Shown here in pieces: positions 63,295 to 64,000 of a DNA stretch of 64,000 nucleotides. The translations under genes were made by a program, and so were the position numbers. Origin of the DNA: Eublepharis macularius (lineage: Eukaryota; Chordata; Lepidosauria; Squamata; Eublepharidae); NCBI RefSeq assembly GCF_028583425.1, contig NC_072798.1, positions 12,216,501 to 12,280,500 on the forward strand, given 5' to 3'. A model generated the notes under the pieces. That model was not told the DNA's origin and searched no databases. It saw only the letters and a program-made list of their open reading frames with translations. Position 1 is the stretch's first letter, and each line of letters starts with the position of its first letter.

Positions 63295-63780
63295 TACATT
63301 TTATTTTTTTATTTATAAAATGCTTGTGTTGCATCTCCAGGAACCTGCCCCAGGCGGCTTGCAAAATAAAAAATAATAAAAGCATAACCTTTAAAGGTAT
63401 TAATTAAAACCCAGCATTAAAAAATCCAGCCCATGATAAAAATATAGACCATAAAAACAGACCGCTGACATCTTAAAAATACAGAGTTTCCAGACCAAAA
63501 CACTGTTTAAAAAATCAATCCCATAATGAAAAGCCTGGGAGAACAGAAATATTTTGGCCTGGCACTCAAAATGAAGCAACGTAAGCGCTAGACGAACCTC
63601 AAGGGTTCGTAAGTAAGGAGCCACTACCGAAAAAGCCCTGATTCTGTTTGCCATCTATCTCACCTTTGAAGGCAGGAACACAAAGCTGGGCATGTGAGGC
63701 AAATCATAGCTAGCAGGCTGGACGATATTTTGCTTGTTGCCAGCAGAACACACTGGTCTGGATATTTGTCAGATCAAGAG
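63295..63780 (-). mobile_element. LINE-like repeat in ECHDC3 intron 4
   Basis: Minus-strand GCCGCCTGGGGCAGGTTCC and an ATAAATAAAAAAATAAAATG end suggest a LINE 3' terminus. Upstream, GGCTTTTTCGGTAGTGGC and CTTCATTTTGAGTGCCAGG also look repeat-derived. The family is uncertain. Confidence 0.5.
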
Positions 63781-64000
63781 GTTTCTTAAGTGCCGGTAAA
63801 CCACATGGCTTCAGAACTCTGGTTGCTGAGCGTGTGTTAGACTCCAGTAAAGGAGTTACGGTGGTTCGTGTATCTGTTTTTTATTTAAAACTCCAAATCT
63901 TCCTCCTCCCAGCTGGTTAAAGTAACTAACAAAGAATGGACAATAAAAATACAATAAAACATGTTAAAACTACAAAACAACTACAGCGAAAAAAAAAAAA

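Overview
This is vertebrate nuclear DNA, almost certainly from a squamate reptile (a lizard or gecko). The host genes have GT-AG introns, and most of the window is repeats of the kinds typical of lizard genomes: Sauria-like tRNA SINEs, 5S-rRNA-derived SINEs, BovB/RTE and CR1/L2 LINE fragments, many short hAT elements, and foldback retroelement tails. No operons, phage, CRISPR arrays or bacterial features are present. The genus cannot be fixed from sequence alone.

Right end (57.8-63.2 kb): the first four coding exons of ECHDC3 on the plus strand (57978-58129, 60935-61056, 61900-61997, 63002-63202). They join in phase to give 191 residues; the remainder lies beyond the window. The gene starts in a CpG-rich promoter that directly abuts a ~900-bp AT-rich degenerate repeat array. 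The protein is a mitochondrial crotonase-fold paralog in which both hydratase glutamates are replaced.

Middle (42.5-43.05 kb): a CpG-island promoter with an RFX X-box, a CCAAT box, an ETS-like site and a duplicated module carrying a YY1-type site. It appears to fire to the left, and in amniotes the head-to-head neighbour of ECHDC3 is USP6NL, a Rab5 GAP of the TBC family. I therefore read 1-42.6 kb as the 5' introns of USP6NL on the minus strand. Two candidate alternative first coding exons (31235-31321 and 9462-9534) both end in splice phase 1, as expected if they join the same downstream exon. The first carries a 27-codon upstream ORF whose stop overlaps the proposed start codon in the form ATGA. 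No TBC-domain exon is visible here, so the gene assignment rests on synteny and splice phase.

Repeats: at least five short hAT-type families with 8-bp target duplications. One (14180, 50511, 51056, 60415) has four copies, all with perfect duplications. Another (10719-12016) contains a minisatellite with a duplicated 406-bp higher-order unit. A separate group of foldback retroelement fragments repeatedly shows target duplications of about 12 bp and a CTGANGA/stem/GAAA block that resembles a hammerhead-ribozyme core. That is the most interesting non-genic signal in the window and is treated at length in the findings.
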